From positions 25,276 to 89,275 of the forward strand of contig CASFZG010000007.1 of NCBI GenBank assembly GCA_949299135.1: a stretch of DNA of 64,000 nucleotides, written 5' to 3'. The notes under the pieces were generated by a model. That model was not told where the DNA came from and made no database searches. It saw nothing but the letters and a program-made list of their open reading frames with translations. The DNA is from an uncultured Phascolarctobacterium sp. (GTDB lineage Bacteria > Bacillota > Negativicutes > Acidaminococcales > Acidaminococcaceae). Shown one piece after another: positions 42,360 through 51,808 of this stretch; within the stretch, counting starts at the first letter, position 1, and each line of letters opens with the position of its first letter. Made by a program: the position numbers and the translations under genes.

Positions 42360-42542
42360 TACTAAATTAAACAACATAAAGCGATTATTGATTTAATTGT
42401 AAAAAAATAAAAGAATATATTGAAAAAGGGAATTATATGAATGAAACTAACGATAAATATGTACTTGATAGATAAATGAATTTTGCAGTGCGTATGAAAT
42501 CTTTCCCGTATTTAACCGATAAATAAATTGAAAACAAACATA
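42360..42542. other. AT-rich stretch with no supported gene
   Basis: Between the 82-residue protein and the next terminator I see only very short reading frames, including one of 12 codons at 42437 with a plausible AAAGGGAA site. I make no call here. Confidence 0.5.
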
Positions 42543-42544
42543 AC

Positions 42545-42579
42545 AAAAACCACCCATGTTATACATGGGTGGTTTTTGT
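42545..42579. terminator. Bidirectional terminator
   Basis: AAAACCACCCATG and CATGGGTGGTTTT flank TTATA, with T-runs on both strands. It ends the minus-strand copper-amine-oxidase-like gene and insulates the accessory region. Confidence 0.9.
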
Positions 42580-42605
42580 TTTTTAATATCTATTTGTACT
42601 TCACA

Positions 42606-43517
42606 TCACACATGGCTGGCGCTTATTTTTACGCTGTAGCCGAGTACGTGTTCAAGCATTTCGACCGGTACCATGGTTACGCCGTCGATGAGTTCCGGCG
42701 TGTATTGCAGCTGTACGCGCATACGCTGCTGGCCGTAGTCATAGCTGCCGATGGTGCAGACTGCGCTGCGCGGTCCGTCGTAAACAACAGCCGTCTGCGC
42801 GTCGCCGTTCCACGTTACGGTGTAGCCCAGCGCTTCGGCAACCTGGCGCAGGGGCACATACAGGGTGTTGTTCTTTTCAACCAGTTTTACGTCAGCCAGT
42901 TCTTTGCCGTCCATGGCAATTACACCGGCGGTGGTGCTGATGTTAATATCGGCGGGGCCTTGTTTTAATAGTACTGCTTTGGTGGCGGTAGCCTGTCCCG
43001 GCATGCTCATGGTGGTAAGTTCGTACCACAGCAGCATTTTGTCGCCGGCTTTAAGTTCGGCAACATCAGGGTAAACCTGCGGGAAGATTGTTACATACTG
43101 CGATTCGTTCACGTTCAGCACGCGCACGCTGCCATTTTCCTGCGGCTCTACTTTGCCGATATTAAAATAGGTAAAGGTGGGGCGGCCATTCTGTTCGCCT
43201 GCAATAACGGCGTCAGCCTTGCCCTGCGGCGGCAGGCTGCGTGTAAGCACAGGCCCGTACCACGCTTTAACCTGTTCGCCTTCGCGGATGTCAAAACCGT
43301 TCAGGTAATAGCCGGTGCCGTTCTGGATAACGAAGGTGTCATCCGTGATGTGCAGCGCTACGCTGTCGGTTTTTTTGTTATCGTTTGTAATCGTAATCAT
43401 ATCGCCGTTGCGGCCGGTTACGCTGCCTGCCATTTGCAGTTCTTTAGGTACGCTTTGCGCAAGGGCGCTGCCGCTGATGGCAAGCAGGCAAAGCGCTGCT
43501 GCAAGTATTTTTTTCAT
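42606..43517 (-). CDS. Exported protein with copper amine oxidase N-terminal-like domain
   Basis: Function is unknown; such domains are common in firmicute envelope proteins and are not themselves oxidases. I chose the ATG at 43517, which gives a clean signal peptide (MKKILAAALCLLAISGSALA) and follows AAGGAG; the frame stays open upstream but shows no signal. The 303 residues have an N-terminal beta-rich part and, at about 210-303, the domain with KNNTLYVPLRQVAEALGYTVTWNGDAQTAVV in sequence. A final MVPVEMLEHVLGYSV follows. It is probably periplasmic. It is divergent from ccpN. Confidence 0.85.
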   Translation of the reverse strand: MKKILAAALCLLAISGSALAQSVPKELQMAGSVTGRNGDMITITNDNKKTDSVALHITDDTFVIQNGTGYYLNGFDIREGEQVKAWYGPVLTRSLPPQGKADAVIAGEQNGRPTFTYFNIGKVEPQENGSVRVLNVNESQYVTIFPQVYPDVAELKAGDKMLLWYELTTMSMPGQATATKAVLLKQGPADINISTTAGVIAMDGKELADVKLVEKNNTLYVPLRQVAEALGYTVTWNGDAQTAVVYDGPRSAVCTIGSYDYGQQRMRVQLQYTPELIDGVTMVPVEMLEHVLGYSVKISASHV

Positions 43518-43713
43518 TTTATGCACTCCTTTATCTGGTAACTTGCAAATATTATAGCATGTATCCGTTATAATACGCCAGTATGTTGCAAAGAGTTTGC
43601 AAAGGTGTATATTGTGTGATAAAAGTTTTAAAAATATATGACCGGAAAGAGGATTTTTAAAATAAATAGCGTATACTATTAATATATGTGCTATTTTGGA
43701 ACGGCAGAAGGGG

Positions 43714-44376
43714 ATGAGGACAATTTCTTTAAGTACAAGGCAAAAGCGTATAGCTGAGATTGTAAGACAGGACGGGCCGATTACCGGCGAGCATATTGCG
43801 GAACGCCTTAACGTTACGCGCGCTGCCCTGCGCAGCGATTTGGCGATACTGGTGATGGGCGGCATTCTTGATGCAAGGCCGAAGGTTGGGTACTTTTTTA
43901 CCGGCAAAAACACTTTGGGCATGCTGATGGAAGAAATTTCCGGTATCTGCGTGCGCGATTTGCAGTCCGTGCCGGTTGCCGTCAGCCACGATAAAAGCGC
44001 CTATGAGGCTGTAATAACGATGTTTCTGGAAGATGTCGGCACGGTGTTTGTCATCGACGATGCCGGTTTGCTTGTCGGTGTTGTTTCGCGCAAGGATTTG
44101 CTGAAGGCGGCTATCAATAACAACTACAACCTGCGCGAGGTTCCGGTTGTAATGGTAATGACGCCGCTTTCCAAGCTGATTGTGGTAACGCCGGAGGATT
44201 CCGTCGCCGCGGCGGCCAGAAAGATTATTGACAACGAGATTGACTGCCTGCCGGTTGTGCGCTGTATAGAAGAAGGCAGTCGCAGCTTTGAGGTTGTGGG
44301 CAGGATTACCAAAACGAATTTTACGCGTCTGCTGGTGGATTTGGCAGAGGGCAAAGGGGGCAATTATCATAGTTAA
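43714..44376 (+). CDS. ccpN: CcpN-type transcriptional repressor (HTH plus CBS pair)
   Basis: In Bacillus, CcpN represses gluconeogenic genes under glycolytic conditions. Here a winged HTH (RQKRIAEIVRQDGPITGEHIAERLNVTRAALRSDLAILV) is followed by GGILDARPKVGYFFTG and two CBS domains (about 75-215) with GTVFVIDDAGLLVGVVSRKDLL. The length is about 220. The ATG at 43714 abuts a purine-rich GAAGGGG, an unusually short spacing, so the start is uncertain; an earlier TTG at 43696 is the alternative. It overlaps the next gene, a PPDK regulatory protein, the usual ccpN neighbour. Confidence 0.9.
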   Translation: MRTISLSTRQKRIAEIVRQDGPITGEHIAERLNVTRAALRSDLAILVMGGILDARPKVGYFFTGKNTLGMLMEEISGICVRDLQSVPVAVSHDKSAYEAVITMFLEDVGTVFVIDDAGLLVGVVSRKDLLKAAINNNYNLREVPVVMVMTPLSKLIVVTPEDSVAAAARKIIDNEIDCLPVVRCIEEGSRSFEVVGRITKTNFTRLLVDLAEGKGGNYHS

Positions 44377-45190
44377 GACACCGGTTATATATGCTTTGTC
44401 CGATTCTATCGGCGAGACTGCCGAGTCGGTTGTAAAGGCTACTACCAGCCAGTTTGTGCAGGAAAAATTTGACGTTATCCGCGTGCCGTATGTTAAAGAT
44501 GCGGCGCAGGTTGAAAAAATACTGGAAGAAGCAAAGGAAAGCGGCGCGATTGTTTGCTACACGATTGTATCGCCGGAGCTGCGCGAGCATATTATGCAGA
44601 AGGCGATGGAGCTGGATGTTGAGGTTGTGGACGTTTTAGGGCCGATGCTGAAAGCGATTGAAAAAACTTCGGGGCTGCTGCCTAAAAACCAAGCGGGTCT
44701 TATCCACGCTTTGGACCACGAATATTTTAAACGAGTGGAGGCAATCGAATTTGCCGTTAAATACGATGACGGCAAAAACCCGCTGGGGCTTTTAAAAGCA
44801 GACGTTGTGCTTATCGGCGTAAGCCGCACCAGTAAAACGCCGCTTAGCATGTACCTGGCGCACAAACAGCTTAAAGTTGCCAACGTGCCTTTGGTGCCGG
44901 AGATTACTCCGCCGGAAGAACTGTTTAAGGTTCCGCCGCATAAAATTATCGGTCTTTTGATTGACCCGTTCAAGCTGAACGAAATCCGCAGCGAGCGTTT
45001 GAAAACGATGGGCCTCAGCGACGGCGCAAACTATGCCGATGTAAGGCGCATCAGCGAGGAACTGGAATACGCCAAGGCGATTATGCGCCGCGTGCACTGC
45101 AAGATTATTAACGTATCGAACCGCGCCATTGAAGAAACGGCGGGCATGATACTTGATTACGTACAAAAAAACAGAGACAGGCACATATAA
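44363..45190 (+). CDS. ppsR: Pyruvate, phosphate dikinase regulatory protein (bifunctional kinase/phosphorylase)
   Basis: PSRP-family enzymes switch pyruvate phosphate dikinase or PEP synthase by ADP-dependent phosphorylation and Pi-dependent dephosphorylation. The conserved region starts at VKTPVIYALSDSIGETAESVVKA and includes the P-loop VLIGVSRTSKTPLSMYLAH and GLLIDPFKLNEIRSERL. There is no ATG, GTG or TTG near this N-terminus. The nearest TTG codons (44288, 44294) would add more than 20 residues translated out of frame through ccpN. The codons after AAAGGGGG are ATT (44363), ATC and ATA. I place the start at ATT as a best guess. Confidence 0.88.
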   Translation: MIIVKTPVIYALSDSIGETAESVVKATTSQFVQEKFDVIRVPYVKDAAQVEKILEEAKESGAIVCYTIVSPELREHIMQKAMELDVEVVDVLGPMLKAIEKTSGLLPKNQAGLIHALDHEYFKRVEAIEFAVKYDDGKNPLGLLKADVVLIGVSRTSKTPLSMYLAHKQLKVANVPLVPEITPPEELFKVPPHKIIGLLIDPFKLNEIRSERLKTMGLSDGANYADVRRISEELEYAKAIMRRVHCKIINVSNRAIEETAGMILDYVQKNRDRHI

Positions 45191-45222
45191 AAATAACCCC
45201 CGCTAAGTACGGGGGTTATTTA
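45189..45222. terminator. Bidirectional terminator between ppsR and the LptA-like gene
   Basis: AAATAACCCCCG and CGGGGGTTATTT form a 12-base stem between two convergent genes, with A/T tracts on both sides. Confidence 0.92.
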
Positions 45223-45227
45223 AGCTG

Positions 45228-45698
45228 TTATATAAATTTTTTGTCGCGCACGTTGTAGGTAACGTCGCCCTGCTGCGGCGTGCCGTTAACGGCTACGTTG
45301 CCTTTGAAAACGGCGTTTTTGGTTTTCCAGTTAAAGCTGCCGCTGTCGGCGGTGATGCGCAGGTCATCCTGCGTAAAAATCATGCTGCCGGTTACATAGG
45401 CGGTGCGCTCGTTGCCAATGACTTCGACACGGTCGCAGTCGAAGTGGAGACCGGTGGGCTTATCCGTCAGGCTGATGTTGCCCTGCGCCGTAACGCGCAG
45501 CTGGTACAAATAAACCTGCGCTTCGTCGCCGTCGATAACGCGGTCGCCCAAATCGACATGCACGTTGCCTTTTAAATCGTACACGCCGGTAAAGGGGTTA
45601 AAGGTCTGGCTGTCGCTCGTGATAGCAGGCTCTGAAGCCAGCGCGGACGGCACCAGCATAAAAAGCATTATAAAAAGAACTGCAATTATTTTTTTCAT
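45228..45698 (-). CDS. LptA/OstA-like periplasmic protein
   Basis: OstA-like proteins form the periplasmic bridge for lipopolysaccharide transport to the outer membrane, so this is a diderm marker. I chose the ATG at 45698, which follows GAGGTAG and starts a signal peptide (MKKIIAVLFIMLFMLVPSALA). The 156 residues then show the repeating beta-jellyroll pattern: SDSQTFNPFTGVYDLKGNVHVD, VYLYQLRVTAQGNISL, VEVIGNERTAYVTGSMIF and NWKTKNAVFKGNVAVNG. It stands apart from any lptB/C genes in this window. Confidence 0.85.
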   Translation of the reverse strand: MKKIIAVLFIMLFMLVPSALASEPAITSDSQTFNPFTGVYDLKGNVHVDLGDRVIDGDEAQVYLYQLRVTAQGNISLTDKPTGLHFDCDRVEVIGNERTAYVTGSMIFTQDDLRITADSGSFNWKTKNAVFKGNVAVNGTPQQGDVTYNVRDKKFI

Positions 45699-45791
45699 TG
45701 TTACTACCTCGGTTTGTAAAGAATATATTACTATTATAGACTTTGGCGCGGCAGGCGGCAAGGCTGATTAAGTGAAATAAAGGTGAAAGAA

Positions 45792-46775
45792 ATGAGCATT
45801 AGGGAATTATACGAAAGAACCGAAGAACAGATATTATCGCCGTGGGCGCAGAAAAGTGCGGCCGCCGTGCGCGAGAAGGAAGAAGAACCGGATGAGCTGC
45901 GCACCGCTTACCAGCGCGACAGGGACAGGATTATCCACAGCATGGCGTTCCGCAAATTAAAGCATAAAACGCAGGTGTACTTAAACCCGGGCGACCATTA
46001 CCGCACGCGCCTGACGCACAGCATGGAAGTTTCGCAGATTGCCAGGACAATTGCCCGCGCGCTGCGTTTAAACGAGGATTTGACGGAAGCGGCGGCGCTG
46101 GGGCACGACCTTGGGCATACGCCGTTCGGGCACGCGGGCGAGCGCGCCATTAACGCTTACACCGGTCATTTTATGCATAACGAGCAAAGCCTGCGCGTGG
46201 TTAAATATTACGGGCGCGACGGGCGCGGGCTGAACCTGACGCTGGACGTGCAGGACGCTATTGTTAACCACACGGGCGATACGCTGCCGAAAACTTTGGA
46301 AGGGCAGATTGTGCGCCGCTGTGACCGCATTGCTTATCTGTGCCACGATTTTGACGACGGCTGTAAGGTTGGCATCATCGGGCCGGAAAAACTGCCCGGC
46401 ATTGTGGCTATGCGCCTTGGCACGCAGCCGAGCCAGATTCTGGATATCCTTGTGCGCAACATAGTGGAAAATTCGCTGGGCAAGCCGCAGATTGTGATGG
46501 ACAAATACTATGAAGAAGCTGTGGACGAGTTCCGCTGCTTTATGTTCGATTACGTTTACTGCTCGCCGGAGCTGACGCAGGAACACCGCAAGGCGGAGCA
46601 TGTTGTAACTACGCTGCTTGATTTATACATGAACCAGCCGGAAATGCTGCCGCGCGAATACGCCGAAGCCGCTAAAATTTTCGGCAAGGAGCAGGCGGTG
46701 GTGGATTTTGTCGCCAGCCTGACGGACGCCGCTGCAGTGCAGCATTTCAGCCGTTATTTTCTGCCGGTTATATAA
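45792..46775 (+). CDS. dgt: Deoxyguanosinetriphosphate triphosphohydrolase-like protein
   Basis: HD-domain dNTP triphosphohydrolase that splits dGTP (or other dNTPs) to the nucleoside and triphosphate. The 327 residues carry RDRDRIIHSMAFRKLKHKTQVYL, then the HD motif in RTRLTHSMEVSQIARTIAR and LGHDLGHTPFGHAGE, then IVNHTGD and RCDRIAYLCHDFDD. I chose the ATG at 45792 because AAGGTGA lies six bases upstream. dnaG and rpoD follow, the common firmicute order dgt-dnaG-rpoD. Confidence 0.95.
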   Translation: MSIRELYERTEEQILSPWAQKSAAAVREKEEEPDELRTAYQRDRDRIIHSMAFRKLKHKTQVYLNPGDHYRTRLTHSMEVSQIARTIARALRLNEDLTEAAALGHDLGHTPFGHAGERAINAYTGHFMHNEQSLRVVKYYGRDGRGLNLTLDVQDAIVNHTGDTLPKTLEGQIVRRCDRIAYLCHDFDDGCKVGIIGPEKLPGIVAMRLGTQPSQILDILVRNIVENSLGKPQIVMDKYYEEAVDEFRCFMFDYVYCSPELTQEHRKAEHVVTTLLDLYMNQPEMLPREYAEAAKIFGKEQAVVDFVASLTDAAAVQHFSRYFLPVI

Positions 46776-46876
46776 TGTGACGAAAAATAAATTATATTTA
46801 ATAAAAAAGAGGATTTTTTATTTGGATATTGAATATAAATAGAGCAGATGATATTTAAAGTGACGGGGGCAGGCAA

Positions 46877-48664
46877 ATGAGCATTATGTTTGATGATTTT
46901 AAAGAGCAGGTCCGCTCACAGGCAAATATCGTCGATATAGTTTCGGAATATGTACCGCTGAAAAAACGCGGCAGCAGCTATTGGGGCTGCTGTCCTTTTC
47001 ATGGCGAAAAAACGCCGTCGTTTTCGGTTTCGCCGGATAAAAACTTTTTTTACTGCTTTGGCTGCCACGCGGGCGGCGATATTTTCAGCTTCATCATGAA
47101 GATAGAAAACTGCACTTTTCAGGAAGCACTGAAAATATTGGCCAACAAACTTGGCATACCCATCCCGGAGCGCGAAAAAACCAGGCAGGAAATTGAACGC
47201 GAAAAAGAAGCGAAGGAAATTATTGCCGCTAACGAGCTGGCAACCCGCTTTTATCAGGCGTGCCTTGCCAAAAGCGAGTACGGCAGAATAGCGCAGAAAT
47301 ATCTTGCCGGGCGCGGCATAACGCCCGAAATAATCGAAAAATTTTCCATCGGCGTGTCGCTGCCGGTTTATACATCGCTTGTTAAAGCGCTTGGCAAACG
47401 CGGCTGCCGCGAAGAACTTTTGATTAAAGCGGGGCTTGCCTTAAAAGGGCGCAGCGGCGCTTACGATAAGTTCCGCGGGCGCGTGATGATACCGATTGAG
47501 GACGCACGCGGGCATGTTGTTGGCTTTGGCGGGCGCACGCTGGAACAGAATGCGGAAACCGCCAAATACATGAACACCGCCGAAACGGAATGGTTTAACA
47601 AACGTACTTTGCTGTTTGGTTTGCACGCCGCTTTTAAGGAAATCAAAAAAAGGCGGCAGGCAATTATTGTAGAAGGCTATATGGACGCCATCAGCCTGCA
47701 CGCCGCCGGTATTGACTGGGCGGTGGCTTCGATGGGCACGGCGTTTTCGGCCGAACAGGCCAAACTTTTAGCGCGCGTGTGCGATGAAGTTGTATTCTCG
47801 TACGACAGCGACGAAGCAGGCCTGCGGGCCGATATCAGAGCCGTAAGCATTGCGCGTGCCGCAGGGCTGAAGGTAAAAGTACTTTCCGTGCCGGACGGCA
47901 AGGACCCGGACGAATTTGTGCGCAAGCATGGCACGGATGCGTATCTGAAGCTGGTTGAAAATGCGTCTGACGGGTTTGAGTTTCAGATGCGGCAGACGAT
48001 TGCGCAAAATAATGTTTCAAATTTAGCAGGAAAAGTGGAAGCTGTGTCGAAAATATTACCATTCCTGTTAGAATGTAAAAACGATATTGAAGTTGCCGGC
48101 CACATCAGCAGGCTGGCACAGCTTTTAACAATAGACGAAAGCCTTATTATGAGCGAGTACCGCAAGCTGGCACGTAAAAGCGGCAGGCGCGAGCCTGTAA
48201 CGCCGGTGCCGCAGCAAAAAACGGTGCGCGCCGCAGGGGCGGAAGACGAAGCTGAACGCCAGCTTCTTAATATACTTGCCAAAAATTTACGGCTGCTTTT
48301 GCTTTACAGGGATAAGATAGAACAAGCCGGGTTTACATCGCCGGAACATGAAGAAATTTACAATGCCCTTGCAGAGCAGCTGGCAAAATCGCCTGACGGC
48401 GACGCTGCTTCCGAGCTTTTCAGAAGCCTTAATCCGCAGGCGGCGGCAGAATTTGCCGCTATAATGGCAAAAAATGTGCAGCCCGGCGATGAGGAAAAAC
48501 TCATCGAAGACTGCATACGTACGATGAATAAGGGCAGGCTGGAGGCGTTGTACGAGAAACACCGCCTGCTTGCCGATGAATATGAACGTTTGGGGGACAG
48601 CCGCTTTTTGCAGGAGCTTGCAGAAAGCCAGAAAATAAAAGATGCGATTAAAAACTTGTATTGA
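46877..48664 (+). CDS. dnaG: DNA primase
   Basis: Makes RNA primers for DNA replication. The 595 residues start with the CHC2 zinc domain ([11 protein letters not shown], then [11 protein letters not shown], residues about 39-67). The primase core has GFGGRTLE, and a TOPRIM domain has [13 protein letters not shown] and [16 protein letters not shown]. The C-terminal part is helical and binds helicase. It overlaps the region upstream of rpoD, whose start codon lies about 40 bases past its stop. Confidence 0.97.
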   Translation: MSIMFDDFKEQVRSQANIVDIVSEYVPLKKRGSSYWGCCPFHGEKTPSFSVSPDKNFFYCFGCHAGGDIFSFIMKIENCTFQEALKILANKLGIPIPEREKTRQEIEREKEAKEIIAANELATRFYQACLAKSEYGRIAQKYLAGRGITPEIIEKFSIGVSLPVYTSLVKALGKRGCREELLIKAGLALKGRSGAYDKFRGRVMIPIEDARGHVVGFGGRTLEQNAETAKYMNTAETEWFNKRTLLFGLHAAFKEIKKRRQAIIVEGYMDAISLHAAGIDWAVASMGTAFSAEQAKLLARVCDEVVFSYDSDEAGLRADIRAVSIARAAGLKVKVLSVPDGKDPDEFVRKHGTDAYLKLVENASDGFEFQMRQTIAQNNVSNLAGKVEAVSKILPFLLECKNDIEVAGHISRLAQLLTIDESLIMSEYRKLARKSGRREPVTPVPQQKTVRAAGAEDEAERQLLNILAKNLRLLLLYRDKIEQAGFTSPEHEEIYNALAEQLAKSPDGDAASELFRSLNPQAAAEFAAIMAKNVQPGDEEKLIEDCIRTMNKGRLEALYEKHRLLADEYERLGDSRFLQELAESQKIKDAIKNLY

Positions 48665-48702
48665 AATGGTTAAAGCAGTTTATCACGAAGGGAGGGAACA
48701 CC

Positions 48703-50286
48703 ATGGCTAATGCAAAAATAGCGTCCGAGCAGGTTGAGGAATTATTGTCTAAAGGTAAATCACATGGCGGTGTTCTCACTTATCGTGAAATTATGGATTC
48801 GATGCAGAATGCCGAAGATATGAGCGCCGACGATATGGACAATATGTATGAGCTGATTGCCCAGAAAGGCATTGATGTTGTGGACGATAGCCATGACGAT
48901 ATTGATTTGGAACCTGACGCTGTCAGCGAAGCGGACGAAATTAACGAGGCAGAGCTTGCCAACATGAATGTGCCGGAAGGCGTCAGCATCGACGACCCGG
49001 TACGCATGTACTTAAAGGAAATCGGCCGTGTGCCGCTTTTGGTTGGCGAAGATGAAGTTAAACTTGCCAAACGCATGGACAAGGGCAAACAGGCTTACCG
49101 TTTGCTGTATGGGACGAAAAGCGGTATTGCGCCCGTGTACAGCGGCAAGGAAAAAACCAAAACTTTGATTACAAAAGCGCATGAGCTGATTGAAGACGAA
49201 AATAAAATCTGTGCTTTGCGCAGCATCCATAAAGCGCTGGAATTTATTGAAAGCAAACAAAACAGCGGTACGCCGTGTACGCTGGAAGAATACACCGCGC
49301 TGGTGGCGGATTTTACCCGCGACGAGTGCCTGCGCCTGCAAAAACTTTTGCAGGACGAGCATATTGTCATCGAAGGCAGCGAAAAAATCATGCCGGACGT
49401 GCATACCAGCGACAAGGAAATCCACGCGCTGTTTGATTTGAAAACCATTCTGGAAGAAATTAAACGCCGCCTGCCGGAAGAAACCGACAGCAAGGTGTTT
49501 GATAAATATTTGGCGCTGGAAGAAGATTACAAAAAGCTGCTGGAGGAAGTTTACGAGCAGGGCGAAGACGCAAAACGCTGCCTGTCGGAAGCAAACCTGC
49601 GCCTTGTTGTAAGCATCGCCAAACGCTATGTCGGCCGCGGCATGCTGTTCCTTGATTTAATTCAGGAAGGCAACCTTGGTTTGATTAAAGCAGTAGAAAA
49701 ATTCGATTATAACAAAGGCTTTAAGTTCAGTACCTATGCAACGTGGTGGATTCGTCAGGCCATTACCCGCGCTATCGCAGACCAGGCCCGCACCATCCGT
49801 ATCCCGGTGCATATGGTTGAAACCATCAATAAACTTATCCGCGTATCGCGCCAGCTTTTGCAGGAACTCGGCCGCGAACCGACACCGGAAGAAATCGCCA
49901 GAGAAATGGATACCACGGTGGACCGCGTGCGCGAGATTATGAAAATTGCGCAGGAACCGGTATCGCTGGAAACCCCTATCGGCGAAGAAGAAGATTCGCA
50001 TCTGGGCGATTTTATCGAGGACCACGACGCACCGGCACCGGCTGACGCCGCATCGTTCACGCTTCTGCGCGAGCAGCTGGAAGAAGTTTTGGAAACGCTG
50101 ACCATGCGCGAAAAGAAAGTGCTGGAGCTGCGCTTTGGGCTTGAGGACGGACGCAGCCGCACGCTGGAAGAAGTTGGCCAGCATTTTGGCGTAACGCGCG
50201 AACGTATCCGCCAGATTGAAGCCAAAGCCCTGCGGAAGTTAAGGCACCCCAGCCGCAGCAAACGTTTGAAAGATTTCCTTGAATAG
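48703..50286 (+). CDS. rpoD: Primary sigma factor RpoD
   Basis: Housekeeping sigma-70 factor. I chose the ATG at 48703 ([10 protein letters not shown]), which follows GGGAGGG; the frame opens earlier without a better site. The 527 residues contain region 1.1 (helical, acidic), region 1.2 ([17 protein letters not shown]), a non-conserved stretch of medium length, and region 2 ([17 protein letters not shown] through [20 protein letters not shown]). Region 3 and region 4.2 ([20 protein letters not shown]) complete it. It is paired with dnaG. Confidence 0.98.
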   Translation: MANAKIASEQVEELLSKGKSHGGVLTYREIMDSMQNAEDMSADDMDNMYELIAQKGIDVVDDSHDDIDLEPDAVSEADEINEAELANMNVPEGVSIDDPVRMYLKEIGRVPLLVGEDEVKLAKRMDKGKQAYRLLYGTKSGIAPVYSGKEKTKTLITKAHELIEDENKICALRSIHKALEFIESKQNSGTPCTLEEYTALVADFTRDECLRLQKLLQDEHIVIEGSEKIMPDVHTSDKEIHALFDLKTILEEIKRRLPEETDSKVFDKYLALEEDYKKLLEEVYEQGEDAKRCLSEANLRLVVSIAKRYVGRGMLFLDLIQEGNLGLIKAVEKFDYNKGFKFSTYATWWIRQAITRAIADQARTIRIPVHMVETINKLIRVSRQLLQELGREPTPEEIAREMDTTVDRVREIMKIAQEPVSLETPIGEEEDSHLGDFIEDHDAPAPADAASFTLLREQLEEVLETLTMREKKVLELRFGLEDGRSRTLEEVGQHFGVTRERIRQIEAKALRKLRHPSRSKRLKDFLE

Positions 50287-50315
50287 TTGACAACGCATAT
50301 TAACTTTAGTAAAAT
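50287..50315 (+). promoter_or_regulatory. Promoter of tRNA-Met
   Basis: TTGACA at 50287-50292 and TAAAAT at 50310-50315 with a 17-base spacer begin at the base after the rpoD stop codon, giving the tRNA its own promoter. Confidence 0.8.
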
Positions 50316-50343
50316 ATTACTGTTGGCTATGTGCCAATAGCTT

Positions 50344-50418
50344 GGGCCTATAGCTCAGTGGTAGAGCCATCGGCTCATAACCGATTGGTCGTAGGTTCGA
50401 ACCCTACTGGGCCCACCA
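50344..50418 (+). tRNA. tRNA-Met (anticodon CAT), elongator type
   Basis: A full cloverleaf is visible: acceptor GGGCCTA with TGGGCCC, D-arm TAGCTCAGTGGTAGAGC, anticodon arm TCGGCTCATAACCGA with anticodon CAT, T-arm GTAGGTTCGAACCCTAC, and an encoded CCA end. The G1-C72 pair and general sequence fit elongator tRNA-Met; a tRNA-Ile with a modified CAT anticodon cannot be excluded by eye. Confidence 0.95.
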
Positions 50419-50428
50419 ATTAAAAATC

Positions 50429-50457
50429 AAGACGCAGATTTCGGTCTGCGTCTTTTT
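50429..50457. terminator. Terminator after tRNA-Met, also facing the DUF401 gene
   Basis: AAGACGCAGA and TCTGCGTCTT flank TTTCGG, followed by TTTTTG; A-rich sequence on the other side makes it usable for the convergent DUF401 gene. Confidence 0.9.
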
Positions 50458-50480
50458 GTATGTTACGGTAATTTTTAGTT

Positions 50481-51707
50481 TTACTGCATTACATAGGTTA
50501 CGGCGCTGAATGCTGCTAGAAGCAGGGCGGACATTACGCAGAGCGTGCGCAGGCATTTAAAATAATCGGCTTTAAAATAGTCCAGCGTCACAATCAGGCA
50601 CATGTGCGTCGGCGTCAGCATTTGCCCGGCCACGCCAAACACCATGGCAATGCCTGCCAGTGTTAAATCGCCGGGCGCCATGGCAGCGATAATGGGCATA
50701 ACGATAGCAACGTGCCCCTGCGACATACCTGTCAGCACGCCGATGATGAACGATACGGCGGCGACGATAACGGGCTGCGGCAGCGGCGATTTTTGAAATT
50801 CGCTGACGATGGTGTATAAAACTTTAGTGTCCGTCAAAATCTGGATGAAGTAGAAAATGCAGAGAATGTTCATCAGCATTTTTAAATCGCACGCGCCGGT
50901 GAAAACCTGCTTGATATTGATAACGTGGTTGCTGAAGCGCAGCACAAAAATCAGCGTCACCGCTACCAGCGCCATCGCGGCGGCAGCCGAAAAATTAAAG
51001 CTGAAGATGAGGATAAAGTTAACTGCAACCGGTGCGAGCGCCAGCAAAAGGTGGATATAATCCTGCTTGTGTTCGGCAAAACCGCCGCCGTCTTTGTTTT
51101 CGGCAGGCAGTTTCAGCGGTCGCATCAGCACAAACCATCCGATGGCGAAAAACAGCGGCGTTACCCACGCCAGATGCCGCAGAAGCTGGCTGAACGGGAT
51201 GTTGGCGATGCTGCAGGCCATCAGCATGCCGGGGATAATGGGGCTGGAAAATTCAAAAATATGGCGGAACCAGAAGTTGATATTGGCTTTGTGTTCTGCC
51301 GTCAGCCCTAAATTTTTGGCAGCGCCTTCCACAATCGGTGCGGAAAAACGTGCGCCGCCGAGCGAGGGCAGCAGTCCTAAAAACGCAGGCATAATGGCAA
51401 GCGTCAGCTTCGGACTGCGCAAAAGGTGGTGCAGGGCGCGCACCATGCCGTCCAGCACGCCGCCGGTGCGCAGTTCAATCTCCAGGCACATTACAAAATA
51501 CAGTGCTAAAATTAAATCGTAAGTACGCGCGGAGGTCAGCGTGGTATAAAGCGCGTCCGGCAAGTAATGGAACTGTGGCGCGGTAGTTGCCCAGATAAAA
51601 AATCCTGCCGCTAAAATCGCCGGGCCAATCGGCACATGGCGGCGCAGCAGCACCATTATAATCAGCAAAGCCAAAGCTAAAATTACAAAAATGTTCATTA
51701 AAATCAT
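50481..51707 (-). CDS. DUF401 family membrane protein, putative transporter
   Basis: A 408-residue integral membrane protein with about ten predicted segments and family features such as LGLLPSLGGARFSAPIVEGAAK, NFWFRHIFEFSSPIIPGMLMA and GVAGQMLTPTHMCLIVTLDYF. The layout is that of an ion-coupled permease; the substrate is unknown. It is divergent from a LysR regulator 101 bases away, which likely controls it. Confidence 0.88.
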   Translation of the reverse strand: MILMNIFVILALALLIIMVLLRRHVPIGPAILAAGFFIWATTAPQFHYLPDALYTTLTSARTYDLILALYFVMCLEIELRTGGVLDGMVRALHHLLRSPKLTLAIMPAFLGLLPSLGGARFSAPIVEGAAKNLGLTAEHKANINFWFRHIFEFSSPIIPGMLMACSIANIPFSQLLRHLAWVTPLFFAIGWFVLMRPLKLPAENKDGGGFAEHKQDYIHLLLALAPVAVNFILIFSFNFSAAAAMALVAVTLIFVLRFSNHVINIKQVFTGACDLKMLMNILCIFYFIQILTDTKVLYTIVSEFQKSPLPQPVIVAAVSFIIGVLTGMSQGHVAIVMPIIAAMAPGDLTLAGIAMVFGVAGQMLTPTHMCLIVTLDYFKADYFKCLRTLCVMSALLLAAFSAVTYVMQ

Positions 51708-51808
51708 CCTTTGATTAAACTAATAAGAGTTTAACATTTTTGCAGCCTATTGAAAAATACGAATATTGTAGTAAGATTATAAGTAAATACTAATGTTGAG
51801 GTAATTTT

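Noticed and set aside
42437..42475. A 12-codon frame MNETNDKYVLDR with a possible ribosome site
   Set aside because: Too short to support as a gene; it may be a remnant in an AT-rich region.
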